Below are positions 34,037-45,250 of a DNA stretch of 64,000 nt, piece after piece. The stretch comes from Trichosphaerium sp. ATCC 40318. Lineage: Eukaryota > Discosea > Flabellinia > Trichosidae. A program made the position numbers and the translations under genes. Position 1 is the stretch's first letter. Each line of letters starts with the position of its first letter. The notes beneath the pieces were generated by a model. It was given only the letters and a program-made list of their open reading frames with translations. It did not search any database and was not told the origin of the DNA. Location: NCBI GenBank assembly GCA_038496445.1, contig JALMLS010000310.1, forward strand, positions 310,001 to 374,000. Reading direction: 5' to 3'.

Positions 34037-36149
34037 ATGTATCACAAGAAGATATTCAGTGGCGGTGGACGCGTTGGGCGTATAAAACACACGTCAGTAG
34101 ACGCCGAATACCACAGTGCAGACAAAATATATGCTATCAAAAGAAAGGCGAAAAGAAAGACTGTATCGGCACAAAGAAGAAAACTACCTTCATATATACT
34201 CACAGTAATAGTACAGCAAGGCGTTAACCTAATGGCAAAGGACTCAAACGGTACGGTCGGAGTGTAGTAACAATATTTCTCCATGATTTTCTTGTATTGC
34301 GTTTTTCGGGGTTTTTTGCAACCTTTACTGATTTTAAAATAGGGCTGAGTGATCCTTTTGTTAAGCTATCAGTTGGTGCTATTAAATACAAGACAGCGAT
34401 TATCAAAAAATCATTAAATCCAGTTTGGAAAACTGCTTTTTTTACATTGTGCGTACAAAATACAGACTTGCATCTTTTCCGCTACCGCTTTTTGACGCTT
34501 ATAAATTACTAATTCATTCTCTTTTAGCGAACTTGAAAAGTTAGTAGGATCTCTATGCTTTACTGTTTATGATTTTGATAACTTTTCTCGAAACGACTTT
34601 ATGGTACGTTTTTTTTTGTTGTTGTGCAATTACAATCACACGTGCTCTAATTGTTGGAGCTTTTCAAATTTATTTGTCTCCTAATATTAATAAAAAGGGA
34701 GAATATATAATCCCTTTGGAGAAAGTGAGACAATACCAAGGTGTACGTTATCTACACCTTCTTTCAAGATCAGGACAAAAAAATCAAGGATATGGTCAGC
34801 TTAAGGTAAAAATCAAGCTTGATGGTTCTGCAGATCCGGAACCTATCCCAGAGATGACCCCTAAAAGACCAACACGTAAACTGCAGCTTTTACCAAAAGC
34901 ACACATAGATGCAAAGAAGAAAAAGAAAAAAAGAAGAACCAGACCAAAAAAGAAGAAAAGTACTCCACGTGAAATGTTCAAAGCACAAACCGCAGTGAAC
35001 ATGACTGTACGATCTTCGCTAGAGTTCAAAGGTACTATATATACTACATTTTAAGTACCATGAGGCTTATGCTGGGGGTCTTAGTACTGTTTGTCGGAGA
35101 CTACGCTGTTGGGAAGTCAACTTTGTGTCAAGTTTTAAACAACGAGATAAATGCAGCTGAGCTACCAACGGCAAAGCCGACTGTTGGTCAGGATTTTTAT
35201 GTTAAAAAGTACGTGGGCAATCCTATAAATAGAAGTAACACTCTAAGACCGTTACCTAGGTATTTCGTTTACAATAAGTTTATAACCGTTCGTATCGTGG
35301 ATACAGGTATACACTTTTTTTTTTCCTTTGTTTTCGTTTTGTAGTTACTAACCTACTTCTCCTAGCTGGTCAAGAGCGATTTAAGGCAATGTGCCAACAA
35401 TTTTATAGAGGAGCACATGGCGCTGTAGTAATGTATGATATAACCCGCCTTGACTCTTTCGACAACGCCAGAAAGTACGGAAAAAACAATACAACGAGCT
35501 TTTTTTGTTGCGCTGCTTTAGGCTAACATTCCTTTCCAAAGTTGGATAACTGACGTGAGAGCTTATTCTGGAAATCCGTTGATACAAATTTTGCTAATTG
35601 GGAATAAGGTATGCAGTTTTATTGAAAGAGTGACGCGAGACTTTTAACCTTTTTTTCTTCTTATTAAGTTATTAGAGTGATATGGCAAATAAACGTCAAG
35701 TTCCTTCTGAACGTGCAAAGAGATTTGCACGTGAATGGCATATTAATTTTGTAGAAACAAGTAGTTTATCTCATGCTGCAGCAGAAATAACCTTTGATGT
35801 GGTACTGCAAGGTAGGTTTTTTAACTATTTATATCTTGTTTTCTAACTGTTTTTTTTCTGTTTAGATATTTGGTCTTTGTATAGTAAGATCGGTCTTCAC
35901 GCCTTAAATCCTCAAGAAATGCATATGGATAGGGCTGCATATGACGTATCAATGATGTCTTCGGAGGCTTTGGAGTTGTCTTTTTCAGACGATGAAGATA
36001 ACTTGCCAGCGTTCCGTGGTCCTAGCCTACCTGAGGCTCCTCCTTCTCGGTTTTGGCATCCTAGACCAGAGACTACAAACGCACTTGTTGTAAAAAATAC
36101 GCCTGAAAAAGAAGAGGAAGTTCAGTATGTCAAGTGCTGCGCAAACTAA
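34037..36149 (+). CDS. C2 domain fused to a Rab-like small GTPase
   Basis: The N-terminal half is a C2 domain: LTVIVQQGVNLMAKDSNG, then GLSDPFVKLSVG, KSLNPVWKTAFF and FTVYDFDNFSRNDFM. A very basic Lys/Arg linker follows. An intron after the linker (about 35032-35083) joins in phase to a Rab-type G domain: LEFKVLFVGDYAVGKSTL (P-loop), PTVGQDF (switch I threonine), VDTAGQERF (switch II, split by an intron), LLIGNKSDM and ETSS. The end of the protein is acidic and finishes KCCAN, a dicysteine close to the C-terminus compatible with geranylgeranylation. The C2 part would give lipid or calcium-dependent membrane binding and the G domain a switch in vesicle traffic. The junction near 34603-34655 would need a non-AG acceptor or contains a one-base discrepancy. 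Confidence 0.8.
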
Positions 36150-36367
36150 CTTATTTCAAAAAAAAAAAAAAAGAACTGTACACAAAAAAAGATTGTAAAT
36201 ATTAGTCTGTTCACGTTATTTAGCGGTAGCGAGTACAATGAAAATTGCGTTCTCAGTTGCATTACCATTTCCACTTCACAACCTGAAGTATTGTCACGTG
36301 ATAATGACTTATAGAACTCAAAAACTACCTTAACGAATTTTTGAGATATCGCCTGCCAAAAACCAGC

Positions 36368-38289
36368 ATGTCGCTGGAAAAAGGCAAGCAAGGGCTGCAA
36401 ATAGCCCAGCAAAATCTTACATCTATTGTGAAACAAGATAAGCATGGTACAACATACCAGGGAGAGGACTATTCTCGCCAATTACTACACGAACAAACAA
36501 GTAATGCAACTCCTGCGTTCGTATACACAACAACCGCTCCGCCTGTACGATCATTTGCCCGTGAGGCGCTTTTGAGTCACCACTACCAAAATCAGCCGTT
36601 CTTTGACCACAACTTCACCAATTGAATCAAAAGTTACCTTACGTACACTACATGTATTTACACGAAAATAGATTGCGTCAGGACACCCAGAAACAATGGT
36701 TGGCGGTAACTTATCATTAGGAGGTCAGCAAGGTGGTTTCCCGCACAATACAGCGTACAATCAACATGCAGCGCCAAGTACGCCAATTCTTCATTTCTCT
36801 ATTCTTAACGGCCTGTTTCAGCACAACTCCTTACCCATCAATACCCTACAACAGTACGTGGTTGTATTATTACCGTGACAAGTATCTAAAATCGCTTGCT
36901 GGCCTTATTTTGTTAGTTTTCTTCTTTTATCTAAAAATCTTTAGATTGCAGAAGACACAATGCCTTTAAACCCAATTGATGATACAGCAGCTATGGATGA
37001 TGGTACGTTAAACTATATTCTTGCTGTGTTTGCGTTATTTAATGGTTTGGTGGTTAGAACTGAGCGCAAAACAACGAAAGAAAAAAAAACAAGAGAATCA
37101 AAAAAAATTGATCATGATTTTTCTTCGTGCTACGACTAAACAGACTGATGAAGCGCGGAATGTGGTATCTTGTCAAGAACAGAAACGCCCTCCTCTAGAT
37201 AAAGCTAAATTATTCGGCATATTCAGCCGTAACGTATGCGCAACATTTTTAGGGTTTTTTTTCAGTTTTCTAAAGGTTTTAGTTTCGTACTACACCTGAA
37301 ATCTCCAAATCTGTTTTCTGGCGATACACTAAACAGGTATACACAAATAAGGCTGTTCATAAGGATAGGAAAACAGGTGGATACAAAGGTACGAAAGATT
37401 TTGTGAAAATGAAAAAAAAAATACCAAATGATCATTTTGACATTTATGTGACATCCTTGTTTTGTTTGACTTTTTTCGCTGTAATTTTGCTTACCTGTTT
37501 AAAAGGTTTCAGTGGGTTATGTTTTCGTAACCCAACGGATCCTCATGACTTGAATTTGATGCGTGACCATCTAACAAGAATAACGGCTTTTCTTGGCACT
37601 ACTAAAGAGCAAGTGATTGCTGACGTCATTGCTGCTGCACAGTCTCATGCAATGAAACAAGAACAGGGTGCAAGACGTACATATGGTAGTGGCGTGCGCC
37701 AAAAGCGCCAACATTCTGCTATGGAATCTTACGATGAGATGGTAAGCTCGTTTTTCTCTTCACTGAATATTCTGTTGGACTCTTTTTTAATTTATTTCAC
37801 CAGGAAGAGCCTGAATACAAAAGACAAAGAGTTGATGATTACGAGGGAATATCTGCTGCGCGTGCGCATCAATTAAGACAGCTTTTAACACCGACAGCAC
37901 TCGAAGGACTAAAGTACAAAAAATTCAGACACAATTCCTGTTTTGGTTTCTTACGGGTTTTACGTTAGGCTTTTAAATGATCCAAATATAGTCGCCGCTT
38001 TGCGAAGTTATAAAGAGGAGCTTGACCCCTCTGGTAATCTTCTCATACCAGAAACTAATAATGTGCCCCAACAGGAGCCTATGCGCGATCTAGGGCCTCA
38101 AATGGCTCAGACGTTATTGGATATGCAACAAGGTACAGATAGCGTGTTTTTTTTAGTGACGCAAGTTGCGAATTTACCTTTTTTGGTAATAACCCAAAAT
38201 CTAACCTCTGTTAAGGTCAAATCAACAACACAACACAAGCACCTCTTATACCAGAGGTTGTTGACTCGAGTTCAAAGCAACAGACATGA
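36368..38289 (+). CDS. Uncharacterised Gln/Asn/Pro-rich protein
   Basis: A multi-exon gene with an uncertain model. The first exon starts with ATG at 36368 (SLEKGKQGLQIAQQNL). Later pieces read LSLGGQQGGFPHNTAYNQ, IAEDTMPLNPIDDTAAMDD, then a conserved-looking core around 37160-37600 (KLFGIFSRN, TPEISKSVFWRYTKQVYTN, LMRDHLTRITAFLGTTKEQ). After that come RRTYGSGVRQKRQHSAMESY, LNDPNIVAALRSYKEELDP and a terminal exon ending TGA at 38287-38289. The first exon does not splice cleanly to the second, so two genes are possible. The composition resembles transcription or chromatin-associated proteins, but no family can be named. Confidence 0.5.
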
Positions 38290-38647
38290 TTTTAAAGCCT
38301 ATTAAGCGAGTTAATCGAAGAAATAATAATAGTATCAAAAAAAAACTTGGTAGCTACTTATTAATGCAAGACAAAAGAGTCACATCGTAAAGAGGCGTGT
38401 AGGAAAAGAAGGAGAAGAAAGATTCACAACTAAAAAAAAAAATTGCCTTATTGTAAAAAAGGAAGTGACTTATTCATATCGCGTTATCGGTTTTTTTTTT
38501 GTAACAACGCACAACACGGATTTTATAAAAAAAGCTACCTCACGTTCTTATTGTGGCTATGATAAAAACGTAAAACGTTCATCCCCAAGCGGCGGAAGTT
38601 TCACGCAAAGAATTGTTTTTTTGTGTAGATAAAGAATTGGATTTGTG
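38290..38647. other. Intergenic region
   Basis: AT-rich sequence with A and T runs between two plus-strand genes. I see no gene. Confidence 0.5.
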
Positions 38648-39879
38648 ATGCAAGATTATGAGTTTACAGCAATAACGGACGCTTTTGATGTTTTTGAAGA
38701 TTCAACAGACGCTTTTCACAAATCTCTCTGTATGTTCGATGATACACGATTTTCATACCCTGAGAGGCGTGAGAAGTGTACTACAAAACGGAGACGCGCC
38801 ACAAACTCGTACGAGAATGAAAGGGTACATAAAACGCGAAGCTGTAGAGATTTGAGTACAGGGTACGTATATTTAGACGAACATATCTTTTTTATTCTAA
38901 TGGAAAAAAATAGGCAGAGGCAAAACAAATTGCCCAAAACGGCTCGTCGCCGTCAAAATCGTGAGAGAGCGGCAACAACAAATCGTAGACGTAGAAGGCT
39001 TAGTTCTGATAAAAAAAGAAAATATCCACCTCAAAATCGTTCTCTTCGCACTAGGCGTAGTTCACGTAGTTTCGATGGGTTCCTAAACGCTGAAGAAGAG
39101 ACTAGAGAGGAAGATGTGGCAGCAACATACGTCAGATGGCCCAAACAAAGAAAAGTATTATCAGCCAGTGCTACACCACGTATGAACAAATCACGCGCCA
39201 CTGGACGACCCCAAGCATCATCACGTAAGGGAAGGACACCCAAACGGCCGAAATCACGATCGCGCAGTAATTCACCAAAACCTTCGAAGAGAAAATATGC
39301 CACTAAACAGCGCGCAAGCTCATCTCCTGGACGATTTAAAGCGGTCTTTACAAATATAACACGTTTTTTAAGTCCAAGGCGATACAGACGTCACAGAGCA
39401 GTCTCAACGCCTACTACAATCAAAGAAGAACGTGAAGAAGAAAACCATGAAGAAAGTAAAATCACGGCAAGCGTGCGCCGATCTCGAAGTGCTGGCGATA
39501 TCCGCGCTCAGAGGCGCCAAGATGGCCTCGTACCTATAGTAGTGCAGCAAATTGGGAGGACATCACCAAGAACACATCACGTTAGTAATTACCGTAAAAC
39601 TAACCACCTGACGATGAACTCGGTTCCCCGCAGGCCTAGGCGGCGTAAATCAATAATACGTAGACCCACGCGTGAGTCTGGGCCTCTATCACTTGATTTG
39701 AAGTCTGTAAGTAGAAGCAATACGCTAGGTACCTTTTACAAACAAATCTTTCTTTTCTTATTGTTTATTAAGGTCCTATACGTGTAAAACAATCACCTAG
39801 AAGAACATTCAGCCCAGCAGAGGCATTTTTTAGCTTTGAGTCACTGCAGAGGATGGAAATACATAATTTACACGTTTAA
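38648..39879 (+). CDS. Arg/Ser-rich basic protein
   Basis: Exons 38648-38862, 38914-39728 and 39773-39879 close in phase. After an acidic N-terminus (TDAFDVFEDSTDAFHKSL) the protein is strongly basic, with arginine/serine/lysine-rich stretches (RRRRRLSSDKKRKY, KRPKSRSRSNSPKPSKRK) and many potential phosphorylation sites. There is no RNA-recognition motif, zinc finger or kinase domain. The composition suggests a nuclear protein that binds nucleic acid or takes part in splicing; that is inference from composition only. Confidence 0.7.
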
Positions 39880-40275
39880 ACATAAAAACAAAATAATCAA
39901 TGGTGTGCTTGACGTTAAAATACTACTTGTCTCACCTCTAGTAGAATGTAAGAATAAATGTAGAATAAAAAAAATGTAAATATACAAAATGAACACTCGT
40001 TTTCGTTCAAGTTCGCAACTGACTAGTTTGGAACATTGTTCTTCAAGTTATGGTGTTACGTTGTAAGCAGTAGTTCAACTCTACGAAGGCAGTCCCTGCA
40101 GACAGTCAATTGCCTTGATTAGTAAAAAGGAACTTACTAATCAGGTAATTGCCAGGTCAACCGTTTTCGCCCATGTTTTAGAAAAGCGTACAACAAAGCC
40201 GGAGTGTGCCATCTTGAGGTTAAAAGGCGTTCATTGTTCTTGTATTAGTGGCAAAGAGGCGGAGAATTGCTCCCA
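39880..40275. other. Intergenic region with a hairpin
   Basis: Upstream flank of the third MORN gene. It contains the inverted repeat listed separately at 40107-40151. A 63-codon frame at 40115-40306 runs through the hairpin and is not called. Confidence 0.45.
40107..40151. repeat. Inverted repeat, about 18-bp stem with 8-nt loop
   Basis: The left arm CAATTGCCTTGATTAGTAA and right arm TTACTAATCAGGTAATTG are reverse complements except for one bulge and one mismatch (a possible G-U pair in RNA). The loop is AAAGGAAC. It lies about 130-230 bp upstream of the F-box/MORN coding start. It could be a small mobile-element footprint, a structured RNA or a regulatory hairpin. Confidence 0.6.
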
Positions 40276-41610
40276 ATGGCAACAAAACGCAAAGCATGCG
40301 TTTTAATCATATAGTAGTCCTATTTAACAACTATATAGGTGAATACTACAAAATCGGGTTATGTTAACCTTCTACAGCTTCCAATAGAGCTACAACTTGA
40401 TATTATCGATCTAGACTATGAAGTGTATACAAAGTGGCCTGTCTTATGCTCACAAGCGGCAACGAATACAAGGTTTGATGGCGACTTAGAAAAACACGGA
40501 AAATGGATGAAAAAGGGATATAAACAATACTATGCTAACACTCGCACTCAGTACACAAATACTGTGTTTAACCTTTGTAAAGATTCAAAAAGCTTTATGG
40601 AAACCATGAAAAAACGTTTAGAATACATACCTGGCAGAGGAGGTAAGTTTGCTGAATCAAGACATCCAAAAATCCAAGACATACTCGAAGAATACTGGAG
40701 ACATGGTAAGCTACATGGAGAGTTCAAGGGATGGCATGGACGAGAATATGGTATTGATGAAGATCAAATACTAGCAGAGCAAGGAAGTTACGTCGATGGT
40801 GAGCTTGATGGGGAGTATAAGTGCTGGGATGATGAAAATTTTGTGGTGAAGAAGTGTTACTTTGTAAATGGTAAACTTGAAGGAGAATATAAACTTTGGA
40901 CTCCGGGTATTAAAGCTGATTGTATATCACAACGTGGTACTTTTGTTGATGATAAACTTAATGGAATATGTGAGTATTGGAATGGAGGTAGCATTAGTAA
41001 ACAAGTGCACTATGTGAATGGGAAAAAAGAAGGATTATATCAGCTTTGGCATGATAATGACCAATTGGAGTATCAGACTACTTATATCAATGATGTAGAA
41101 GAAGGAAAGAGTAAGGGATGGGATTATAATGGCCAATTGACACTTTTACAGTCTTTTTCTGGTGGTCATTCGCATGGAGAGTTTAAGAAATGGCATAGCA
41201 ATGGATTAAAGTGCATGGAGTGTAGCTACATAAATGGTCAGCTAGATGGAGACTACAAGACGTGGAGTTACACTGGCCAACAGACTGTGCGATGTAATTA
41301 CAAAAATGGTAAACTAGAAGGACTTTATAACTGTTGGAATTACACTGGTGTGTTAGAACTTCAGATCAATTATGTACATGGTGAGCCAGATGGAGATTAC
41401 AAGTGTTGGTACGACAATGGGCAATTAAAAAAGCAGTGCCATTATGTGAATGGTAAACAACATGGTCATTGCAAGCGTTGGTATGATGACGGGCAATTGA
41501 AAGAGCAGTGCAATTACGTCAATAATAAACTAGACGGTGAGTACAAGAGTTGGGATGAAGAAGGTCACTTGAAAGAGCAGTGTAAGTACGTCAATGGTAC
41601 AAAAGAATGA
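40276..41610 (+). CDS. F-box-like protein with MORN-type repeats
   Basis: The main open frame begins at 40339 right after CTATATAG, an acceptor-like sequence, and has no ATG. A short exon 40276-40299 (ATG to TGC), joined by a 39-nt intron starting GTTTTA, supplies a start in phase; this 5' part is an inference. The protein has the F-box-like motif LLQLPIELQLDIIDL, the conserved FDGDLEKHGKW also seen in the paralogues, then about twelve MORN-type repeats of about 23 residues (for example DGDYKCWYDNGQLKKQCHY). It is the longest of the three paralogues (about 430 residues), with extra sequence between F-box and repeats. The target is unknown. Confidence 0.83.
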
Positions 41611-41687
41611 AGCACATAGCTTGTGAGAGATGTTGTTTTATTAAGTTTAAACACAAAATAAAGGTAGTATTAGTTGTATCAGTTGTT

Positions 41688-43309
41688 TTAAAACTTAACA
41701 GCAGAGGCGTATTCCTTACAGACGAGGAATTTATCCAAAGATGGTTGATCAAGTGATAAAATTAATTCATCATTGTTGACATATATTTGCCTGCAATAAG
41801 CAGGCAAATGTGGTTCTGAAAACAAGGTAGCTTGTAACTCCTTTATAGATGTTCCATTGCTATCTTTAAAATTCGTTCGTGGATCAAGGCAGTTGTTTGT
41901 TATTTCTACAATAAAGTAGGTTAAAAAAAAGAGGAAAAAAGAATGGATTTTCTTTAATTGTGCTTACCTAATAGTTTTTTCGTCAATAGATCGTTGTTAT
42001 GTATCAATGATATTCTCCAAACGTATTGGCCATAATGAGCTGTAGAACCTAAAGTTACAATTCCACTATGGGCATGATTGATGTAATCTGCAACAAGCCT
42101 ATTTACTAATAAGAAAACACAAAAGTAATCAATGAAAAACAACTTCGTTGATGTTTTGTTTTTGTTTTGCTAGCAACCCTTCTCAACGATCAGTCACGAA
42201 GACATGTTTCAATGGCAACTGATCTATTGAGAAACAGCGGACAATACAAGAGGTATTCAAAACACGTGATCTTGAGCATTAAGAGATCTTTGACTAAATT
42301 CTCAAAAAAATTTGGTTTTACGACGTACTTTAGAAAAGCTTGTGTTTGAGTCTCTTGTTGATACCAAGATACGTTTACAAGTGCTTCTAGTTTATGCAAT
42401 GATCCCCAATCCTTTGAGGTAACTTTTTTAGGTAGCTTATTTGTTTTCCAATACCCTTGAATGTAATTCCATAATCCATTCTTTATTCCTTCTTGGGCAT
42501 CTGGATAAGATAGTGCGCGATTGGCAATAAACTCTTCCCATGATACTGTTTGAACTTGATTTTTTCCTGATGAGTCTGTAGCTAATTGAATACCATCGTT
42601 TACCTTTTAGGACATAAATACTAAGAGCAAACAAAGAAAAGGAAGCAATTCAATCCAAAAAAACCCAAGACATCTTCAAGAAGAAGACTGGATTTACATT
42701 GAGCGTCACACTTTCAAATGGTTGCAAAAGGAAATTAAAATAGTAAAGTTGACGGCTGTCACCACGTTTTGAAAAACCAAGCTCGGAGGCCTCTCAGCAC
42801 ATTTTCTGAAAAACAACTGGCGAAAAACTTGTTTTTAGAATTCGCACGTGATGTTTTTAATTAAGGATTTTATTGGCACGTACCAAAGTTAAAGATGTTG
42901 CTATGGGCCCTCCATCTGGTAACAGACTAATCAAAGAAGTAAAAATCGAGAAGATAATTCCAAACGGGTTTGTAGATGGAGGAGGATCTTGTGCTGTAAA
43001 GATACTCTGAAAAGCAATCAAATTGGCAACATCTACATGGTAGGAATATTCGAATGCTTGCCTTGGTATTCATGTTAGCACATTGCGTAGCATAGGTGTT
43101 GTGACGTACATGAAGAAGTTTTGGAAGAAATACGGAGCGTCAAAACTTGTGGATGCTCTCAGTTCTCCTAAAACGCGAGAAAGGCTTTCATTTAGTAGTT
43201 GCTTCTCTTTTATCATATTAGCGGATATCGCTGGGCATTTTTTCGTAGAGATGGATAAAGATCCACCAATAAAAGCAATCAGTAATAATATAACAATCTC
43301 AAACTTCAT
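41688..43309 (-). CDS. Uncharacterised secreted protein
   Basis: The ATG at 43309 opens a signal peptide (MKFEIVILLLIAFIGGSLS). Later minus-strand exons encode KCPAISANMIKEKQLLNESL, DPPPSTNPFGIIFSIFTSL, SWEEFIANRALSYPDAQEG followed by KNGLWNYIQGYWKTNKLP, LVADYINHAHSGIVTLGS and a last exon with LPAYCRQIYVNNDELILSLD, ending TAA at 41688-41690. Short introns separate these pieces, but I did not confirm every junction. A few cysteines and several N-glycosylation-type sites (NES, NVS, NGT) fit an extracellular location. No family is recognised. Confidence 0.55.
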
Positions 43310-43789
43310 GAAGATGAACAGGACACGTGGATTATGTAAAAAAAAAAAAAAGACGAGAGAAGAAAAACTGTCACAAATTCCTTCAAAGTTTCTCGTTTCT
43401 ATTGTCCTTACTCGGAACAAGCTGTATGTAGACCTCTAGCACCCTGAAAAAGAGCATGACCCAACGAAAAGAGCGAAACAGGTTTGCTGAGGTGAAAGAC
43501 TTAAAATGAGGATAAGCACGCTTGAAAATCGCTTTTATCTGCTCTATTACAAATGTTGCGGCGCGCTATATCACTAAACGTTCGCAATGTTACGTTGCAG
43601 CGCTGTACAAGACGTGTACCAATATTAATTTATTACTACCTGGTTATAACTCGTATTAGGCGCGGTTTGTTCGTAATAAAGTCTATTTGTCGGATGAAGT
43701 GATTAAAATACGCTCAACAAGTACGTACCAACGCAAATCATAGCGCTAAGTACTTTATAGCCAGGTTACAACAAAAATACGCTCTAGCC
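43310..43789. other. Intergenic region between divergent genes
   Basis: This is the 5' flank of both the secreted protein (minus) and the PPR protein (plus). I see no further coding sequence. Confidence 0.5.
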
Positions 43790-44689
43790 ATGGAAAAAGA
43801 CCAAGAAGCTGGTATTAAACTCTTTAGCTTTCTAGCGCCAAGAGTTTATGACAGTGAGTTCGTTACGCGGGAATACGAACGTTTCACCACGTCTGGCGTA
43901 GAATTACCTCTAACGTTCTACAACGCCTGCATAACCAGCTCAGACACTATAGAAACCGTAGATGCGAGAATGGACGCTCTACGAAAAGCTGGTCATAAAC
44001 CTAACTCATACACATTCAGCGCGCTTCTGAGGGCTCTTTGCGCGGTTGATGCTAGCTTAGAGCGCATTGAAAAATGCTGGAAAGAGCTCGAAGAAACTCT
44101 AGACATAATCGATTTTAGACACTATAATCACGTTATTCATGCTTACGGAAAGCATGGCGACTTAGCTAAAGCAAAGGAATTCTTAATGAGAGCAAAACAA
44201 GAGAAAAAGCTTAATTTTACGCTAATAACGGCTTACATACGTCATTGTCCACCAGAAGAAGGTATGCGTCTTCTTTATGAACACAGACACGGTGATGACT
44301 GCGGTCCAACTGAGAGATCTTATTGTTATATCGTCGAAAAGTTTCTTCTTAATAATCAGCCTGAAGAAGCTGTTGAAGCTATTGATACATCTATCAGAGA
44401 GGCAGGCGGTGTTCGTCTTGTTTGTATTGAGAACATGATGACCTGGTACGCTGAGAGAGGTGATAGTGCTGAATGGTATAATATGTTCAAACGTCTTCGT
44501 GTAAAAGATGCGCGTGTTACTTTTATTGGGTTGAAGTCTTTTAAGATCTTGGTTGATAAAGTTGCTCCTGATTTCGAGTATAAGCCTATTGATGCAGAAG
44601 AGAGACATGGAGTTAAAATAAATAAAGAAACGATGGATGCATTAATAGTCAATGCAAATACACTCAGTTCTCACCTTGCAAACAATTAA
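43790..44689 (+). CDS. Pentatricopeptide repeat (PPR) protein
   Basis: An intronless frame of 299 codons starting with ATG in AGCCATGG context. It has several helical repeats of about 35 residues with PPR signatures: PLTFYNACITSSDTIETV, GHKPNSYTFSALLRALCAV, DFRHYNHVIHAYGKHGDLAKA and PTERSYCYIVEKFLLNNQ. PPR proteins bind organellar RNA and act in processing, stability or translation. No strong mitochondrial presequence is visible at this start (MEKDQEAG), so targeting may depend on an upstream start that I did not find. The short length suggests five to seven repeats. Confidence 0.8.
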   Translation: MEKDQEAGIKLFSFLAPRVYDSEFVTREYERFTTSGVELPLTFYNACITSSDTIETVDARMDALRKAGHKPNSYTFSALLRALCAVDASLERIEKCWKELEETLDIIDFRHYNHVIHAYGKHGDLAKAKEFLMRAKQEKKLNFTLITAYIRHCPPEEGMRLLYEHRHGDDCGPTERSYCYIVEKFLLNNQPEEAVEAIDTSIREAGGVRLVCIENMMTWYAERGDSAEWYNMFKRLRVKDARVTFIGLKSFKILVDKVAPDFEYKPIDAEERHGVKINKETMDALIVNANTLSSHLANN

Positions 44690-45250
44690 GGAAAAAAAAA
44701 ATGACGAAGAAGTCTTTCCTCCATTAATAAAACAATTCAAAAAAAAAAACCTGCGCATGTTGACAAAGACGCTACAAACCTGTGACTGAAAACTTGAAAC
44801 GACACTTTCCTTTATGTAACAATTTGACCTTAATTGGAATTTTGTCGATTTTTTTGGGTGTTCAACTCAAACGAGTAGCTCAATTTTCAGCGGCACAGTG
44901 CTATTGATTGCATACATCTGTACTGGCCAATATTCGTTTCGAATATTATGCAGCATTTGTAGATACGGTTTTACTAGTGCGCGAGTAAAGGAAATATTGC
45001 TAAGCCAGATAATAAAATCTGGTGCGTTATCTACAAGCCTTGAAAAGATATCCCGTCATTGTTAAAAAACTGCAATGTACGATCATCTTTACACTCTATT
45101 TACAGTGTGCCATTGTTGCATTCTGTAGTTAAGACTTCGAAATAGTTCGAATTGGAACCCCAATATAAAAAACCACCCATTGTTGGTAACATGTAGAAAC
45201 ATTACTTTTTATTTTGTATGCCATAAAGTGGCTTTAACATTAGAAAATGT
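44690..45250. other. Intergenic region between convergent genes
   Basis: A 560-bp AT-rich spacer after the PPR stop and before the protease stop. No coding signal. Confidence 0.5.

Noticed and set aside
41785-41809. Perfect 10-bp hairpin
   Set aside because: It lies within a coding exon of the secreted protein and is short enough to arise by chance.
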